The position numbers and the translations under genes were made by a program. Below, one piece after another: positions 1 to 8,605 of a stretch of DNA of 64,000 nt. Positions within the stretch are counted from its first letter, which is position 1. Every line of letters begins with the position of its first letter. The DNA is from Variovorax sp. ZS18.2.2 (GTDB lineage Bacteria; Pseudomonadota; Gammaproteobacteria; Burkholderiales; Burkholderiaceae_C). The notes below the pieces were generated by a model. It saw only the letters and a list, made by a program, of their open reading frames with translations, made no database searches and was not told where the DNA came from. The DNA lies in the NCBI RefSeq assembly GCF_024701975.1, contig NZ_JANLNM010000014.1:1-64000 (forward strand). The letters are read 5' to 3'.

Positions 1-113
1 ACCAACCGGCTTCTCAACTCTGCGTACTGCTCTGTCATCTCTACATGTCCATGTTGCTCTACATGGGCACGTAGCCTCACAGCTCATCGTTCACCGAACA
101 AGGGCGTGGTTAA

Positions 114-1097
114 TTGACCGCGTACGATCGTGTTGGAACGCCAGCTGCGGACGGGCAGTATTTGGATGACCTCATGTCAACGGATGAGGTGCTCGAAGAG
201 ATCGGCTTCGCCGCGTCACCCCAAGTATTCGCCGTCGTGGTGAGTTCGTTCTCCATTGAAAATTGGGTTGAAGCACCAGACGGGATCTGGGGAACGCTTC
301 CTCTTAATCGAGAACTGGATGGCGCCTGGCTGAACTTCTGCAACGTAGTTCGACACCGAACTCGGTTTCATTTCCATCGACGCACCTCCACTCATCCTGA
401 AGATGGGATTCAACCAGCCGACATGCTTTCGGCGATCGGACACGTCATCCGCAATGCAGACCTGGTGAAGGAAATACCACCCGGGCGGGAGTTCTTCAGA
501 GGCCGTGTTCTGAGGCCCAACGATAGTTGGTCGCCCGATGCGAATAACCTGGGGGCACCGCCGGAAAGTGTCGCGAGGTCGGGGCGCATGAATCCCACAG
601 GCATCCCATACTTGTACCTTGCCTTTGAACTTGACACCGCCCTCGCAGAAATGGGCCCGCTCGAGGCAAATGAAGTGATCCCAGTTGCGATCTTTCGCTC
701 GGAAGCTCCTCTACGGATCGTCGATTTCACCGATATACCGCCCATTCCTTCGCTCTTTGATCCCGAGCACAGCGCCTCATACGACCAACTGGCCTTCCTT
801 CGAAGCTTTGTCGATGAGATTTCGCAACCCGTCGACAGGCAACGCTTGCCGGACATTCACTACGTACCGACGCAAGTGATGTCTGAGTACCTCGCCCAAG
901 GTTTCGAGACAACCGACGACCGCCCCCTTGACGGTGTGATGTACCCGAGTGCCGCGCGCCCACGCGGCCGAAACATCGCGCTCTTTCCCTCTAGGGCGAC
1001 CCCTTCTGCCCCTTTTGGGGCGGTCGCATTTGCACAAGCACTGACGTGGGCCGAAGTCCTCGAACGAGCGCTCTTGCGCGAACCAACGGCACCTTGA
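114..1097 (+). CDS. RES-domain protein, probably 5'-truncated
   Basis: The C-terminal half carries a RES-type domain: FFRGRV near residue 151, a tyrosine/leucine-rich strand YLYLAFELDTALAEM near 200-214, and a late segment rich in Arg/Gly. RES domains are NAD+-degrading toxins (the MbcT/ParT group) whose key residues are Arg, Glu and Ser. The N-terminal 130 residues resemble the helical segment that precedes RES in HEPN/RES-associated proteins; those usually begin with a further 40-80 residues carrying a Cys-rich zinc finger, which is absent here. The frame opens with a TTG directly after an in-frame TAA, with no convincing ribosome site; an ATG at 174 is an alternative. Truncation is therefore likely. 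No Xre-type antitoxin is adjacent. Confidence 0.7.
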   Translation: MTAYDRVGTPAADGQYLDDLMSTDEVLEEIGFAASPQVFAVVVSSFSIENWVEAPDGIWGTLPLNRELDGAWLNFCNVVRHRTRFHFHRRTSTHPEDGIQPADMLSAIGHVIRNADLVKEIPPGREFFRGRVLRPNDSWSPDANNLGAPPESVARSGRMNPTGIPYLYLAFELDTALAEMGPLEANEVIPVAIFRSEAPLRIVDFTDIPPIPSLFDPEHSASYDQLAFLRSFVDEISQPVDRQRLPDIHYVPTQVMSEYLAQGFETTDDRPLDGVMYPSAARPRGRNIALFPSRATPSAPFGAVAFAQALTWAEVLERALLREPTAP

Positions 1098-1576
1098 CGG
1101 CGCCTTCAGCCTGACCGCGGTCCCGCGCAACTGGTCAGCATTGGCGATGCAAGGCTTTGGCCGATGCGGCAAGAACGAAGACGCCGAGCTACACGAGAAG
1201 CCGGACCAACCTTCCGATCGGTGATCGGATTACATTTGTGATGTAACTCGCCAGCGTTACCTCGATAGATGAGAAACCGCGGACTAGGGGCACTGCCTCA
1301 GCGCGCGCCAATGCCGGTGGCGGGATCGGGAGCGGGAGGATTGCAAACTCGCGCATGGGGCGGTTTTACGATCACTCACGGCTCATTCCGACGGGGAATT
1401 CAGAACTATGGAACTTACGCGCAATTGATTTCCGCGCTCTCGCACCCGTTCCAATTTACCTGGAAGCTCGAACTCTCGAGGGCGGGGCGTTGACTTCTCA
1501 TCGCGGTAGCGGCGACTCGCCGCTATCAGCGCAATCGGCAACAGCTCAAAGCATCCATTGAAGCGGAGGTGGTTCC
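1098..1576. other. Gap with no supported gene
   Basis: This 479-base stretch has only short overlapping frames on the plus strand (about 70 codons) with no ribosome site and no recognisable motif. The last 15 bases contain the GGAGGT ribosome site of the next gene. No terminator or repeat is obvious. Confidence 0.5.
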
Positions 1577-2407
1577 TTGAATGTCAGCAACGAAGATTTT
1601 CGGCAATGCGGCAAGATCATCACGCCCCACTCAGGCGACTTGCGAGTTCGCAGTGATCCGAACAACAAGATTCTCAAGGATGGCATCTACATCGTATTGC
1701 CGCGATTGAACAATAAATGGATCATGTCCATCTACCGAGACAGGTGCCTTGGCACCAATGAGCTTGAAGTCACCGTTGATCCGGTGGCAATGGCACAAAT
1801 GAGCAGTGTCACGGGGATTCAAGCCAACGTCTATGGCTGGTTGGAACACCAGCGAGACCAACTCCAGAACGAGACCGCCAGGAATCGAATAAAAGATTCC
1901 AGGATCAATACATTTGACATCGGCTTCACGCTCGCTGGAGCGCAAGAGTTCTTGCGCCGGCTCGCAAAGATGCTGGAATGGCCTTTCCCAACCTGGGAAA
2001 TCGACCCGGCGCACACGCGGTTCACGGCCGCCCGAAAAAGCGCGGTGGACCACATGATGGAGATGGCTTACCAGGCGGCTGCGGCAAGCGGTACCCAGCG
2101 GGTTGAGGTGGCAAAGAAAAAAGAAGTGCGCTTCGAGTCCAAAGAACAGTTCCGCGCGCACATCGAGGTTCTGCTGCGTGAGCCCGTGTGTGCGATCACG
2201 AAACTGCCACTCGACATCAGCTTCGCAGACTTGGAACTTGCGCCCTCACTGGATCGGCGCGATTCCAATGGGCATTACGAGTTGGGCAATCTGCAGGTGG
2301 TTGCCCGCTTCGTCAATCGCTGGAAGAGTGACGACGATCAAGCCAACTTCCAGCGGCTCATTGACCTGGTGCGGGGAGGTCCGGAACCGGCACCCTCCAT
2401 TTCCTAG
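1577..2407 (+). CDS. HNH-like nuclease domain protein, degenerate metal site
   Basis: A 276-aa protein. Near residues 208-255 it has the layout of an HNH finger: VCAITKLPLD, then SLDRRDSNGHYELGNLQVV, then NRWKSDDD. The Asp-Arg-x-Asp...Gly-Tyr...Gly-Asn-x-x-Val-Val...Asn..Lys core is typical of HNH endonucleases, but the usual paired cysteines are reduced to one and the leading His is not obvious, so activity is uncertain. The N-terminal 200 residues match nothing I recognise. The start is a TTG at 1577 preceded by GCGGAGGT at a good distance, which is better than any ATG nearby. It sits 59 nt before the next gene on the same strand, and the two may form an operon. Confidence 0.6.
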   Translation: MNVSNEDFRQCGKIITPHSGDLRVRSDPNNKILKDGIYIVLPRLNNKWIMSIYRDRCLGTNELEVTVDPVAMAQMSSVTGIQANVYGWLEHQRDQLQNETARNRIKDSRINTFDIGFTLAGAQEFLRRLAKMLEWPFPTWEIDPAHTRFTAARKSAVDHMMEMAYQAAAASGTQRVEVAKKKEVRFESKEQFRAHIEVLLREPVCAITKLPLDISFADLELAPSLDRRDSNGHYELGNLQVVARFVNRWKSDDDQANFQRLIDLVRGGPEPAPSIS

Positions 2408-2466
2408 ACGCTAGTGTATGTGTAGCATGAGTTGATGCATGAGGCGATTTTTTCCAGGGAGAAGCT

Positions 2467-3267
2467 GTGTCGACCTACCGCTACAGGCAATACCGCGCCG
2501 CGCTGAAAGTTGCCCCATTCAACGGGATGTTCATGCCGTATGGCTGGGGAGCACTTCCCCAAACACTGCCGTTCGAATGGATGCCGTATGCCGAAATGTT
2601 CAAAGAGTTCTCCCAAGAACTCGCTAACGTCATCAACGATCTGACTCGTTATACGCACCAGTTGGCGGCTTGGCGCGACGTGGTGGACAAGCTTGACAAC
2701 AATGGGAAGTTCGACGTCGCCCACGAGTTCGTCAACCCGCTCGCGACCATAGCGCTCAACTTGCCCTACGTCATTCGGTCACGCTTCATCTTTGCCGCGG
2801 CGCACCTCAGCCACCAAGCAAACCAGACCAAGCTACCAGAAGGGTGGGCGGACAACCTAGCCTTAGACGACAAAATCTACTTCGCGCAGGCAGAAGTGGT
2901 CGGAGGTCCGTGGAAGAAATGGAACAAACTCAAGACGAAGCTCGAACGGATCGGTGACAAAGGCTACCAGGCAAAGACCAAGAACTTCCGCCATACCTAT
3001 AACCACCGCTTCTCGCCACGGATCATTGTTGGTCAAACCAACATCGTCACGCGTAAAGTCAACGTCGAGACCAACCGGGTGAGCTACGGGTTCGGAGGCA
3101 CGGGGCCGCTGACACTGAAGCTGATTGTCGAACTGCTCGAGGAGGAGTGCCAACACTGCTACAAGGCCTTCCAGGCGTTCCAGAAGCTGGTTCAAGAGCA
3201 GGAGAAGGCCATCTCCGCTGCAGCATCCGCGACCCTTGCCGCGATGGCGGCGTTGGCCAAGTCTTAG
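2467..3267 (+). CDS. HEPN-like protein, unrecognised family
   Basis: A mostly helical 266-aa protein. Residues 178-183 read RHTYNH, within FRHTYNHRFSPRIIVGQ, which is an R-x4-H motif like the catalytic motif of HEPN ribonucleases and resembles the Cthe_2314 type of HEPN protein. The C-terminus is a long alanine-rich helix. The start is GTG at 2467 with AGGGAGAA just upstream. It lies downstream of the HNH-like gene and convergent with the helicase gene, in a neighbourhood of other conflict-type genes. The HEPN call rests on one motif and overall helicity, so it is tentative; a plain hypothetical protein is the alternative. Confidence 0.5.
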   Translation: MSTYRYRQYRAALKVAPFNGMFMPYGWGALPQTLPFEWMPYAEMFKEFSQELANVINDLTRYTHQLAAWRDVVDKLDNNGKFDVAHEFVNPLATIALNLPYVIRSRFIFAAAHLSHQANQTKLPEGWADNLALDDKIYFAQAEVVGGPWKKWNKLKTKLERIGDKGYQAKTKNFRHTYNHRFSPRIIVGQTNIVTRKVNVETNRVSYGFGGTGPLTLKLIVELLEEECQHCYKAFQAFQKLVQEQEKAISAAASATLAAMAALAKS

Positions 3268-3314
3268 GGCACGACCTTTCCTTTTGCTTAAGGGCGTCCC
3301 ACGCTCCACCCGCG

Positions 3315-6071
3315 CTATCGCTGTTTCGGCAAGCTCACAGTGTTCTTGCACAGCGGGTATCGATTGCACGCGAGAAATGGCCCCCACTTCCCGGGCCGCT
3401 GGACCATCGCCCCTTTTTGACACTTTGGACACACCTGCGTCGACGCGGCTTCGCCGGTGAGCGAGACGGCCTTCAAGCCTTGGTCTTTCATCAGTTCAAC
3501 CACGAATGGCGAAATCCGCCTGCGGGGCGCCACCAGCGTAACTCCCCGACGAGCCCGAGTAAGGGCGACGTAGAACAAGCGCCGTTCCTCTGCGTACTCG
3601 AAATCTTCGCCGTCAGGCATGGCCAGTCGAAGGACTGGGTCATCCAGGATGTTGCTCGGAAATCCCCTGATTCCCGAGGCCATTCTTGGCAGGATCACGT
3701 AGTCGGCTTCGAGCCCCTTGGAGCCGTGCACAGTCATGAAGTTGATGCGAAGCCGATCTGCCAATCCAGTCAACGACGGCAAGAAGTTCTTGTCCTTTTG
3801 ATACCGCCCAAGCACAAGCACGCTCAGGATGCCATCCTTATTGGTCGCGATCGTCCCCTCCTTGAGGTTCTTATACAAACCATCGAGCCGTCGTCGAATC
3901 GCAGTTGCGATTTCCTCTTCGTCGCCGACCTCGACGACTTCCAACGTCGGCGCGTGCTCTGTGGCATCGGAACGGACTTTCTTTTTCAGTTGACCTGGGT
4001 GCTTGAGGACAAACTGGCCTGACGCGTCGCAAAGTGATTGCGGACAGCGGAACGTGCGTTCCAGCCGCAGCACTTCAGCTTTGCCAAACCATCGCTGGAA
4101 CTGAGTCATCACTGAAAGATCGGCGCCCGCAAAACGGTTGATGCTTTGCCAATCGTCGCCGACGGCGAACAGACATCGCCCCGGCTGGGCCACGAGCGCC
4201 TGAACCAGTCGCGCCCGCGCCTTGCTCGCGTCCTGAAACTCGTCCACCATCACCAATTCGAAGGGGCTTTTCCAGCGGCCAACTTCAAGATGGTCGGCTG
4301 CCATGTTCAGCATGTCCTCGAAGTCGATGGCCTTTGCCTCGATTAGCCTGCGCTCCCATCCTTGGCGGATCGCATCAAACAGCCGCAGAAACAACGCGTG
4401 ACGAAAGTGGAAGCGCCCAGACGGCTCGGTCGCCAAGCGGTCCTGCAGCGCGGCGGCGTCGAGTCGGTTGCTTTTCGCGTGGCTCAAAAAGGTGCGAACT
4501 GTTTTCAGCAGATCCCCGCTGTCAACGATGCGACGCCCCTGGACTGGGCGATCAGGATTGGGATCCAGCACGATGCCTCGTGCGGTGAGCTCTTGGGCCA
4601 GATGCTTGAACGCTTCGCCGGACCACAGCTGGGCCATCGTGGTTTCGATGAGCGCGGTGTTCTGGTCGCGATGCAGCTGACGCTTCCAGCGCATGCCCTC
4701 TGCGTAGTTCACGAAGGCGTCGGGTGGATTCCCATCGGCATCGACGGCCCAATGCTCGTGAAACACGTTGATCGTTGGGTAGTAGAAATCGGGTCTGTAC
4801 TGCCGGTGCCTCGGGTCGGCGGTGTCCACTGGGTAGGCGGCTTCGTACTGGTATTCGACGCCGTTGTAGAACAACCAGTCTGCGATCAACCGTTCACCCT
4901 GACTCTTCACTACCTCCCCTTGCAGGGTTCTGAAGCCTGTCTTCGTGTTGTCTTGCTGGTCCCAGTCTTCCGGCGAATCTTCTTCCTTGCCAAATGCCGG
5001 CAGATCGCGCCCGAGGACCACACGGAAGAGATCCCATTCGGCACGAAACACGGGGTCGCGGTCCTTGAGCTCATCCACGATCTCCATAAGTTGATCGGCC
5101 TCCCGGCCTTCTTCCACCCACTGCGCAACCGAAGGGCGCTTGCCGGTTGCGTCTCCAATCACGTCAAGTCCGAAGCCGTGGAAGGTCCGGGCCACGATCC
5201 GGTCCGCGTCAAGTCCGAGTGGGGCGAGTCGTTGCCGAACGCGTGCCTGCAATTCTTTGGCCGCGCTGTTGTTGAAGGCCAGCAAAAGGATCTGATCGGG
5301 CTTCATCAATTGACGATGAAGGGCATACCCCGCCTTCGCCACCATCGTGGACGTCTTGCCCGACCCGGCCGACGCGATGACCTGCACGCGGTTGTCAAAA
5401 CACACGACGGCCCGAGATTGCTCCTCGGTCAACGGCGTCTTCTCTACCCGGTCGAAAAAATCTTTGCAGGCTTCCAGTTCACGCGCGAGATGGCGGTCGT
5501 TGACCCCGGCTGCGAATTTCTCGAGGGGCTGCTGCCAAAGGCCGACACCGTTGCGAATGGCTTCTGGCTGCGCCGCCAAGTGCGTCTTAACCTCAGGAAC
5601 GGTCAGGAGCTCGGTCAGGACACTCGTTGGCCGTGCGCCAACCCAGCGTGCCACGAATTCGGAAGTCAGCCAGCCCTTGTTTGAAAGCTGCGCTTTCGCG
5701 GCCGCAATGAGCTGCTGAGCCCATTCAACCACCGGCTGAATGGCGGCTGGGAACGCACCAAGCAGTTTTCGAACTTCGAGGTGCTGCCGATACGCCGCGC
5801 GGGCCTGTCCCAGGGCATGGTGCAAAGCGTTCGCAGCCTCTGCCGAGAGGCCATCGAGGCCCAATGCGGCACCACCAGGCAGGATGGCATTCAGACGCGA
5901 CCAGATGAACCCTCGGCTGATGGTCCAGCCTTCGGAGACCATCACGTTCATGCGCGCCGATTGCTCGTCGACGTGAAGAACGACATCAGGCTCCAGCAGT
6001 TCCAATCGCCACGAAGGCGCAGAGGTGAACGTCTTGCCCCACCACGAGGGGGCCCACGTTGTGCGACTCAC
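3315..6071 (-). CDS. UvrD/Rep-type helicase, helicase IV (HelD)-like, with C4 zinc finger
   Basis: A superfamily 1 DNA helicase of 918 aa. Walker A is ASAGSGKTS near residue 236; motif Ia-like LLAFNNSAAKEL follows; Walker B is VMVDEFQDAS in the second half; motif VI-like YVALTRARRG is near the end. Between them is an insertion with a YRPDFYYP strand and FHEHWAVD, matching the PD-(D/E)XK-like insertion of E. coli helicase IV. The last 45 residues form a topoisomerase-type zinc finger (CPKCQKG...LACNRYPLC). E. coli HelD is shorter (684 aa); the N-terminus here has an extra part. The start is GTG at 6071, before WAPSWWGKTF. It lies last in a minus-strand run after the exonuclease gene, with 191 nt between them. 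Role in repair or in defence cannot be told apart. Confidence 0.85.
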   Translation of the reverse strand: MSRTTWAPSWWGKTFTSAPSWRLELLEPDVVLHVDEQSARMNVMVSEGWTISRGFIWSRLNAILPGGAALGLDGLSAEAANALHHALGQARAAYRQHLEVRKLLGAFPAAIQPVVEWAQQLIAAAKAQLSNKGWLTSEFVARWVGARPTSVLTELLTVPEVKTHLAAQPEAIRNGVGLWQQPLEKFAAGVNDRHLARELEACKDFFDRVEKTPLTEEQSRAVVCFDNRVQVIASAGSGKTSTMVAKAGYALHRQLMKPDQILLLAFNNSAAKELQARVRQRLAPLGLDADRIVARTFHGFGLDVIGDATGKRPSVAQWVEEGREADQLMEIVDELKDRDPVFRAEWDLFRVVLGRDLPAFGKEEDSPEDWDQQDNTKTGFRTLQGEVVKSQGERLIADWLFYNGVEYQYEAAYPVDTADPRHRQYRPDFYYPTINVFHEHWAVDADGNPPDAFVNYAEGMRWKRQLHRDQNTALIETTMAQLWSGEAFKHLAQELTARGIVLDPNPDRPVQGRRIVDSGDLLKTVRTFLSHAKSNRLDAAALQDRLATEPSGRFHFRHALFLRLFDAIRQGWERRLIEAKAIDFEDMLNMAADHLEVGRWKSPFELVMVDEFQDASKARARLVQALVAQPGRCLFAVGDDWQSINRFAGADLSVMTQFQRWFGKAEVLRLERTFRCPQSLCDASGQFVLKHPGQLKKKVRSDATEHAPTLEVVEVGDEEEIATAIRRRLDGLYKNLKEGTIATNKDGILSVLVLGRYQKDKNFLPSLTGLADRLRINFMTVHGSKGLEADYVILPRMASGIRGFPSNILDDPVLRLAMPDGEDFEYAEERRLFYVALTRARRGVTLVAPRRRISPFVVELMKDQGLKAVSLTGEAASTQVCPKCQKGAMVQRPGKWGPFLACNRYPLCKNTVSLPKQR

Positions 6072-6262
6072 CGCCCTGGGCCTGAACCAAGACGCTCATT
6101 GCGCCCAAAGCCGGGGCGCACCCAAGCGCCCCCACTCGCAGGCTCGATCAACGCTTCCAGAAAATCGGTTCGGATCATGTTTGTTTTCTCCCTGCGACGG
6201 TCCAATTCAGAACGAGCATGCGATTCGAGTTCAAAACTGCACAGTACAAATTCGGCACCTGG

Positions 6263-6823
6263 TCACGGCGCGATCCGGGCCACTCCGAAAGCATACGGAA
6301 GCAGCCGGGTGATGTTCCGAGCATCGTCGATGCCGCGGTGGTGCGTGCCAGAAAATGTCAATCCAGCGAGGCGAATGGCGTCGCCAAGCCCCGGCTTTTT
6401 GGCCAACCCTTGCTTCTCCGTCAGAACCCGCTTCACGTTGACGTGAGGGGCACTGATTGGATACGGTACTTTGTGGAAATCGCAGTCTTGGCGCAGCTGC
6501 TTCAGGTCATAGTCGCCCCACGAGCAGAAGACAAAGCCGGTGTAGCGATAGAGCCAATGCTTGAACTCGGCAACTGCGTCTTTGAACGAGGGAGCGAGTT
6601 CGACGTCCCTCTGGGAAATCGACGTGAGGGCTATGCAGAAGGTCGTCAGCTTCGGGTGTCGAACAGGTCGAACAAAAATCTGAAACTCATCCTCGATCTC
6701 GAACGATCGCGCGTCCACCATCACGGCTCCGATTTCGATGATCTCCATGTGCTCACGGGGCACACTTCCCGTGTCGCAGCACGTGGCCTCAAAGTCGATG
6801 ACCAAGTATCGATCTGCCTGCAT
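6263..6823 (-). CDS. DEDDh 3'-5' exonuclease (ERI-1/KapD-like)
   Basis: A 186-aa single-domain exonuclease. Exo I motif is VIDFEATC near residues 8-15 (catalytic Asp and Glu), Exo II has SWGDYD around residue 101, and Exo III is HRGIDDARN near the end, giving the DEDDh set with His and Asp. The spacing and the ATC after the first motif resemble the ERI-1/3'hExo and KapD group, which trims RNA 3' ends. ATG start at 6823. It lies between the unrecognised 219-aa gene and the helicase IV-like gene on the same strand, and could act with the helicase on nucleic acid. Confidence 0.85.
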   Translation of the reverse strand: MQADRYLVIDFEATCCDTGSVPREHMEIIEIGAVMVDARSFEIEDEFQIFVRPVRHPKLTTFCIALTSISQRDVELAPSFKDAVAEFKHWLYRYTGFVFCSWGDYDLKQLRQDCDFHKVPYPISAPHVNVKRVLTEKQGLAKKPGLGDAIRLAGLTFSGTHHRGIDDARNITRLLPYAFGVARIAP

Positions 6824-6929
6824 TTTTCCCCCGTCGAAATGTGAACTTGTCTGCGGTTCGTCTTCGCGTGCCGTCTCGACGTTCGAATGATTGTGCCAAC
6901 ACTTCCCTGGGAAGCGCCGCTTTTTGGCC

Positions 6930-7589
6930 TCAGTAGGATGGCAGCAGCGGCGTCAGACAGTCTTCGAACCCGACATGCACGCGGTTCATCCGAGCTGCCA
7001 GAACGCGGTCTCCGGTCAGTATTGCCAGCATCATCGCAGCGATCGTGACAAGGCCGTTTGAGCATTCGATCAATTGCCAGACCAACTGCACCGGAAAGCC
7101 GTCTTGGTGACGTCGCAGTGCGTGCACGCCGACATGGACGAAGGAATTCAAGGCATGCCGCTGCATGTCTTCAAATCGACCCAGCATGGCTGCAGGTGCT
7201 GCAGCGGCCGGCACGGCAATCGACACTCCCCGCAGCTGCTTGATCATTTCTCGCGCTGCCGGCAGTTTCCGCGCAGCTTCGTCAGCTGCCGCGGTGAGCG
7301 GCGCCGCAGCCAAGGCCACTTGTCCATCTGAAGCCGCAAACAGCAGCCATGCCGAGCGCGTTGTCGATTCGAACTGAAGTCGCATCAGGGGCACCGCCGA
7401 CGAGACAAACCCGTCGGCAATCAGCGATCGCAGCGCGCGTGCGTGGTCGATTGAGAGAGAGGCGGCAGTGACGCTGAGTGCCAATTTTTCCGCCCCTTCA
7501 CCGTGCTCGGGGTAACGGTCGAGTTCGAGCATTCGAACGATGCTGTCGTCGAGTTCATCGGATCGGCGCAAGAGGTGTTCGATGTCCAT
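6930..7589 (-). CDS. Unrecognised alanine-rich helical protein
   Basis: I do not recognise a function. The 219-aa product starts MDIEHLLRRSDELDD and is helical throughout, with two moderately hydrophobic stretches (near SAWLLFAAS and VTIAAMMLAILTG) that could be buried or membrane-facing, and a FVHVGVHALRRH segment with spaced histidines. It may belong to the DUF6988-type group, but that is from memory. The ATG at 7589 was preferred; a TTG at 7658 would add 23 residues of low quality. Before the IS66 insertion the WYL gene stop would have been about 115 nt upstream of this ATG, so it may once have been in the same transcript. Confidence 0.6.
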   Translation of the reverse strand: MDIEHLLRRSDELDDSIVRMLELDRYPEHGEGAEKLALSVTAASLSIDHARALRSLIADGFVSSAVPLMRLQFESTTRSAWLLFAASDGQVALAAAPLTAAADEAARKLPAAREMIKQLRGVSIAVPAAAAPAAMLGRFEDMQRHALNSFVHVGVHALRRHQDGFPVQLVWQLIECSNGLVTIAAMMLAILTGDRVLAARMNRVHVGFEDCLTPLLPSY

Positions 7590-7703
7590 GCACCAAGGCT
7601 CGCACAAGGAGTTGGCCACTGCAACCGTCGCTGCGTTGCGAGCTGGTTCGCTCGACAATCTACGTTGTTGACCGGTTGCGAAACTGCTTCAACCCACTCA
7701 ACC

Positions 7704-7711
7704 CTTACATC
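7704..7711. repeat. Left 8-bp target duplication of IS66 element
   Basis: CTTACATC stands immediately before the left terminal sequence GTAAGCG and is repeated exactly after the right terminus at 10791-10798. An 8-bp duplication is the known length for the IS66 family. Confidence 0.95.
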
Positions 7712-7763
7712 GTAAGCGTACGGTCTGAACCACATTGCGATGAGCGCCTGAGCAGGCGAGCAT

Positions 7764-8180
7764 GTGTCCACAATGTTGAACAGCGGACACACCCCAGACT
7801 GGACTGGCCCGACAGTGGAACGGGTCATGACCAACGGCAAGCGCATCTTCACGCTGGCGTTCAGGCGCTGGCTGGTTGAGCAGACGCGCCAGCCTGGCGC
7901 ATCGGTTGCAGGCCTGGCGCTGCGGCACGGGATCAACGCCAACCAGTTGCGCCGTTGGATGTCGGTGGATCACAAGCTGGCGCATGGCAACAACGAGGTC
8001 GCCTTGCTCGCGGTCAACATCGAGGGTTCTACGGCCACGTCAATGGTGGCCGTCCCCGCCTCACCGCCGCCGCCAGGTCACATCGAACTCGAGGTCTTCG
8101 GCGCGCGACTGAAGTTGCATGGAGAAGTCGATGGCCTGCGCCTGCGCGTCGTGCTGGACGCATTGGCGCGGCGCTCATGA
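7764..8180 (+). CDS. tnpA: IS66 accessory protein TnpA
   Basis: A 138-aa protein with a helix-turn-helix region near residues 30-70 (FRRWLVEQTRQPGASVAG, then ALRHGINANQLRRW), the usual DNA-binding layout of IS66 OrfA. The start shown is GTG; an ATG at residue 22 is possible. It overlaps tnpB by 4 nt (ATGA), the translational coupling normal for this family. Confidence 0.9.
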   Translation: MSTMLNSGHTPDWTGPTVERVMTNGKRIFTLAFRRWLVEQTRQPGASVAGLALRHGINANQLRRWMSVDHKLAHGNNEVALLAVNIEGSTATSMVAVPASPPPPGHIELEVFGARLKLHGEVDGLRLRVVLDALARRS

Positions 8181-8524
8181 TTGGACTGCCGGCCAACACA
8201 CGTGTGTGGATCGTGGCAGGGCACACCGACATGCGTAAAGGATTCAACGGCCTCGCGGCGATGGTGCAGACGGCGCTGCAGGCCAATCCGTTCTGCGGTC
8301 ACGTCTTCGTCTTCCGCGGCCGGCGCGGCGACATGCTGAAGGTCCTGTGGTTCGATGGCCAGGGTCTGCTTCTCCTGGCCAAGCGTTTGGAGCGCGGCCG
8401 CTTCGTCTGGCCGCAGGCTGTGTCGGGCAAGGTCTCGCTCTCTGCGGCACAACTTTCGATGTTGCTCGAGGGCATTGACTGGCGCATGCCCACGCGCACC
8501 GACCGGCCCATGCTTGCTGCCTGA
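8177..8524 (+). CDS. tnpB: IS66 accessory protein TnpB
   Basis: A 115-aa protein of normal IS66 OrfB length. It contains VWIVAGHTDMRKGFNGL at residues 9-25 and VFRGRRGDMLKVLWFDGQG near 45-63, both hallmarks of the family. It starts inside the tnpA stop (ATGA). Needed with TnpA and TnpC for transposition in family members; the biochemical role is not settled. Confidence 0.95.
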   Translation: MIGLPANTRVWIVAGHTDMRKGFNGLAAMVQTALQANPFCGHVFVFRGRRGDMLKVLWFDGQGLLLLAKRLERGRFVWPQAVSGKVSLSAAQLSMLLEGIDWRMPTRTDRPMLAA

Positions 8525-8605
8525 GATCGTGTGAAATTCGTCCGTTAGAGGTCTGCGTCGTGATGGCCGGGCGAGGCGACATCGCACGGCGCACTGGCAT
8601 AGTCG

